Below the pieces are notes generated by a model. That model worked only from the letters and a program-made list of their open reading frames with translations. It ran no database searches and was not told the origin of the DNA. DNA of 16,720 nt from Amoebophrya sp. AT5.2 (Eukaryota; Sar; Dinophyceae; Syndiniales; Amoebophryaceae): contig RXOD01004978.1 of the NCBI GenBank assembly GCA_005223375.1, positions 1 to 16,720 of the forward strand. The letters run 5' to 3'. The translations under genes and the position numbers were made by a program. Of this stretch, positions 15,478 through 16,720 are shown in pieces. The first letter of the stretch is position 1; each line of letters begins with the position of its first letter.

Positions 15478-16572
15478 TCAGCATAACGTGTTTTGCAGCT
15501 TGGTTCTGATTTCGTACGTGCTGTGCCAGTCTCGCGGCAGCGTCAGTTTCAGGAGTTGGAGCGAAAAGGCCGCCCACTCGTCGTGCAGATACGCCATGCT
15601 CCCAAGGAAGTGCGTGAACTGCCAGCTGTACTGGACGTTGTCACTTTTCCTAATGCAGCCATTGGCATCACGATTCGGACCTCGTCCCGCGCCGGCCGCT
15701 GACCGTGACCCGGGAACGGCAGAGAAGCTCCTAGAGAAACTACTGTCGTGTGGGGAGGGGCTATAGTTTATGCCCTGTAGCTGTTCTCGGCGATGCTCAA
15801 GGTGCTGCGCAGTGGCTACAGGAGCATCTCGACCTCGTCTGGTGTACAACTCGTCCTTGGCTACAACTTCTTTTGCGACCGGAGCCGCCTCGTCGTGGTG
15901 CTCCCGCACGGGGTCGAGCTGTGAGAAGCCGCTGGATTTATGGTCGCCAAGAAGCGGGCCAACAAGGTGCTCGTTTTTCTCAGAGAAATCTTGATCTTCG
16001 CCATTTGCTGACAGGGGCCGTCGCGAGCGAACGAGGCAAGGCTCTGACGTGAAGTTCGGAATATTGCCCGCTGCGGGAGGCGCGTTTAGGTTCTCAGCAC
16101 TTCTTTCGTCCTCATCATCATCATCTTCCTCTGGCATTTCTTGGATCGGGGTGACTTTCGCTGCTCTCAAGGCAGGCATCTCCGTTTTTTCCGCCGCGTC
16201 CGAAGGGGATTGCTCGCCGAAAAGAGAGTCGGTGAGCCCCACCCGGGATGGAGTCGTGGTTGTGCTGCCTGCTCCCCCCCCTCCGCCAGCGCCAGTGCCT
16301 CGTAAGAAAAAAAAAAAACAAAGTAGTTTGTTAGATTGGACGGGCTCATCATCTTGTTCGTTGTACGTAGGGTAGATAAGAGAAAGGTGCTGCCTTAGGC
16401 TTACCCTTACGCTATCCCTGCCTGTAGTTCTAGCGCTTGTATCTGTATGAAGAAAGGGGTGATACTGCCAAGCAGGCATTAGAGCACTATCTATGGAGCT
16501 AGTCAAGTCATCATCATCCTTGGACTGATCAGGAACCAAAACCGAGTTGAACAAAACGAACAAGACGAGCAT
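15478..16572 (-). CDS. Low-complexity protein of unknown function, 5' part uncertain
   Basis: A 364-residue open frame from the ATG at 16572. I do not recognise a family. The first residues (MLVLFVLFNSVLVP) are hydrophobic and could be a short signal peptide followed by an acidic run. The middle is Glu/Asp/Ser/Pro-rich, with a glycine run after the candidate intron and an EEDDDDEDE stretch coded by an ATC microsatellite. The last 50 residues (YSWQFTHFLGSMAYLHDEWA...LPRDWHSTYEIRTK) are the best-looking ordered part, aromatic-rich and free of low complexity. Two facts cast doubt on the N-terminus. A run of 12 A on the plus strand (FFFF in the protein) looks like an intron's pyrimidine tract, and a repeated 19-bp block occurs in two different reading frames. 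The true first exon may lie to the right of the window. Confidence 0.5.
   Translation of the reverse strand: MLVLFVLFNSVLVPDQSKDDDDLTSSIDSALMPAWQYHPFLHTDTSARTTGRDSVRVSLRQHLSLIYPTYNEQDDEPVQSNKLLCFFFFLRGTGAGGGGGAGSTTTTPSRVGLTDSLFGEQSPSDAAEKTEMPALRAAKVTPIQEMPEEDDDDEDERSAENLNAPPAAGNIPNFTSEPCLVRSRRPLSANGEDQDFSEKNEHLVGPLLGDHKSSGFSQLDPVREHHDEAAPVAKEVVAKDELYTRRGRDAPVATAQHLEHRREQLQGINYSPSPHDSSFSRSFSAVPGSRSAAGAGRGPNRDANGCIRKSDNVQYSWQFTHFLGSMAYLHDEWAAFSLQLLKLTLPRDWHSTYEIRTKLQNTLC
16299..16421 (-). other. Candidate intron in the unknown gene; acceptor good, donor uncertain
   Basis: The minus strand has a CTAAC branch-like motif (AATCTAACAAAC), an unbroken T-rich tract of 12 T plus CTTACGAG, then the downstream Gly-rich exon beginning at 16298. 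That acceptor is in phase 1. GTAAGG and GTAAGC donors near 16405-16410 are in phase 0 and would shift into a frame that stops. The only nearby phase-1 option I found is a non-canonical GC donor, CTACAG|GCAGGG, at 16421, giving a 123-bp intron. The acceptor is plausible and the donor is tentative. Confidence 0.35.
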
Positions 16573-16592
16573 GTAGCACTTGTATCTGTATG
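16431..16592. repeat. Pair of 19-bp direct repeats, 18/19 identical
   Basis: TAGCGCTTGTATCTGTATG at 16431-16449 recurs as TAGCACTTGTATCTGTATG at 16574-16592, offset by 143 bp. Because 143 is not a multiple of three, the copies would be read in different frames of the overlapping open frame. The second copy sits just upstream of the chosen ATG. It could be a partial duplication or the ends of a small inserted element. No terminal inverted repeats were found. Confidence 0.75.
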
Positions 16593-16720
16593 TCAAAATC
16601 TAATTACAGAAGGAAGGCACCGCAGTAGACACAACTTTGCTGTCCTGTTCGCCTTCGTGGAGAGGGGCAACACGCGATGAGATATCTGACTTTCGTGTTT
16701 ATTAGGAAAAAATCAAGACT

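Noticed and set aside
1..16720. tRNA, rRNA, spliced-leader RNA, CRISPR, transposase or viral genes
   Set aside because: I looked for cloverleaf-like blocks, regular spaced repeats, the dinoflagellate leader sequence and transposase motifs, and saw none. Visual reading could miss divergent RNA genes.

Overview
The window is eukaryotic nuclear DNA, most likely from a compact-genome protist. It contains six long coding regions and at least three well-supported GT-AG spliceosomal introns. The proteins carry long serine-, glycine- and acid-rich insertions. Two families are typically eukaryotic: a triose-phosphate/nucleotide-sugar-type transporter and a METTL21-type methyltransferase. I see no operons, Shine-Dalgarno sites, tRNA, rRNA, CRISPR array or insertion sequence. 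All six genes lie on the minus strand, separated by roughly 320-750 bp. Co-oriented genes, a phage-integrase-repeat-type motif and heavy low-complexity insertions would fit an alveolate of the dinoflagellate/syndinian (Amoebophrya-like) or perkinsid kind. That placement is inference; other microalgae remain possible.

Layout, left to right (transcription runs right to left). 1-1237: no resolvable gene; the first 200 bases may be the edge of a neighbouring gene. 1238-4345: a 1035-residue multi-pass transporter of the drug/metabolite transporter superfamily with a giant cytoplasmic-type insertion. 4346-5096: intergenic, with a weak candidate two-exon micro-gene. 5097-6734: a 545-residue METTL21/Methyltransf_16-like methyltransferase; its N-terminal half holds a local inverted DNA duplication. 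7298-9265: a 655-residue L-sorbosone/glucose dehydrogenase-like beta-propeller with secretion and possible GPI-anchor signals. 9967-12898: a four-exon gene for an 819-residue coiled-coil plus MATH/TRAF-like protein. 13486-15156: a 556-residue protein with one phage-integrase-repeat-like motif behind an organelle-targeting-like N-terminus. 15478-16572: a 364-residue low-complexity protein of unknown function whose 5' part probably still contains an intron.

The genes do not form an obvious pathway. They look like unrelated housekeeping and lineage-specific genes in a one-way array. The main points of interest are: the short inverted duplication inside the methyltransferase gene; the repeat-bearing introns of the MATH-like gene, including one that is a multiple of three and stop-free; the bacterial-type sugar dehydrogenase that may be surface-anchored; and the integrase-repeat protein. 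No clearly new multi-gene system is visible.
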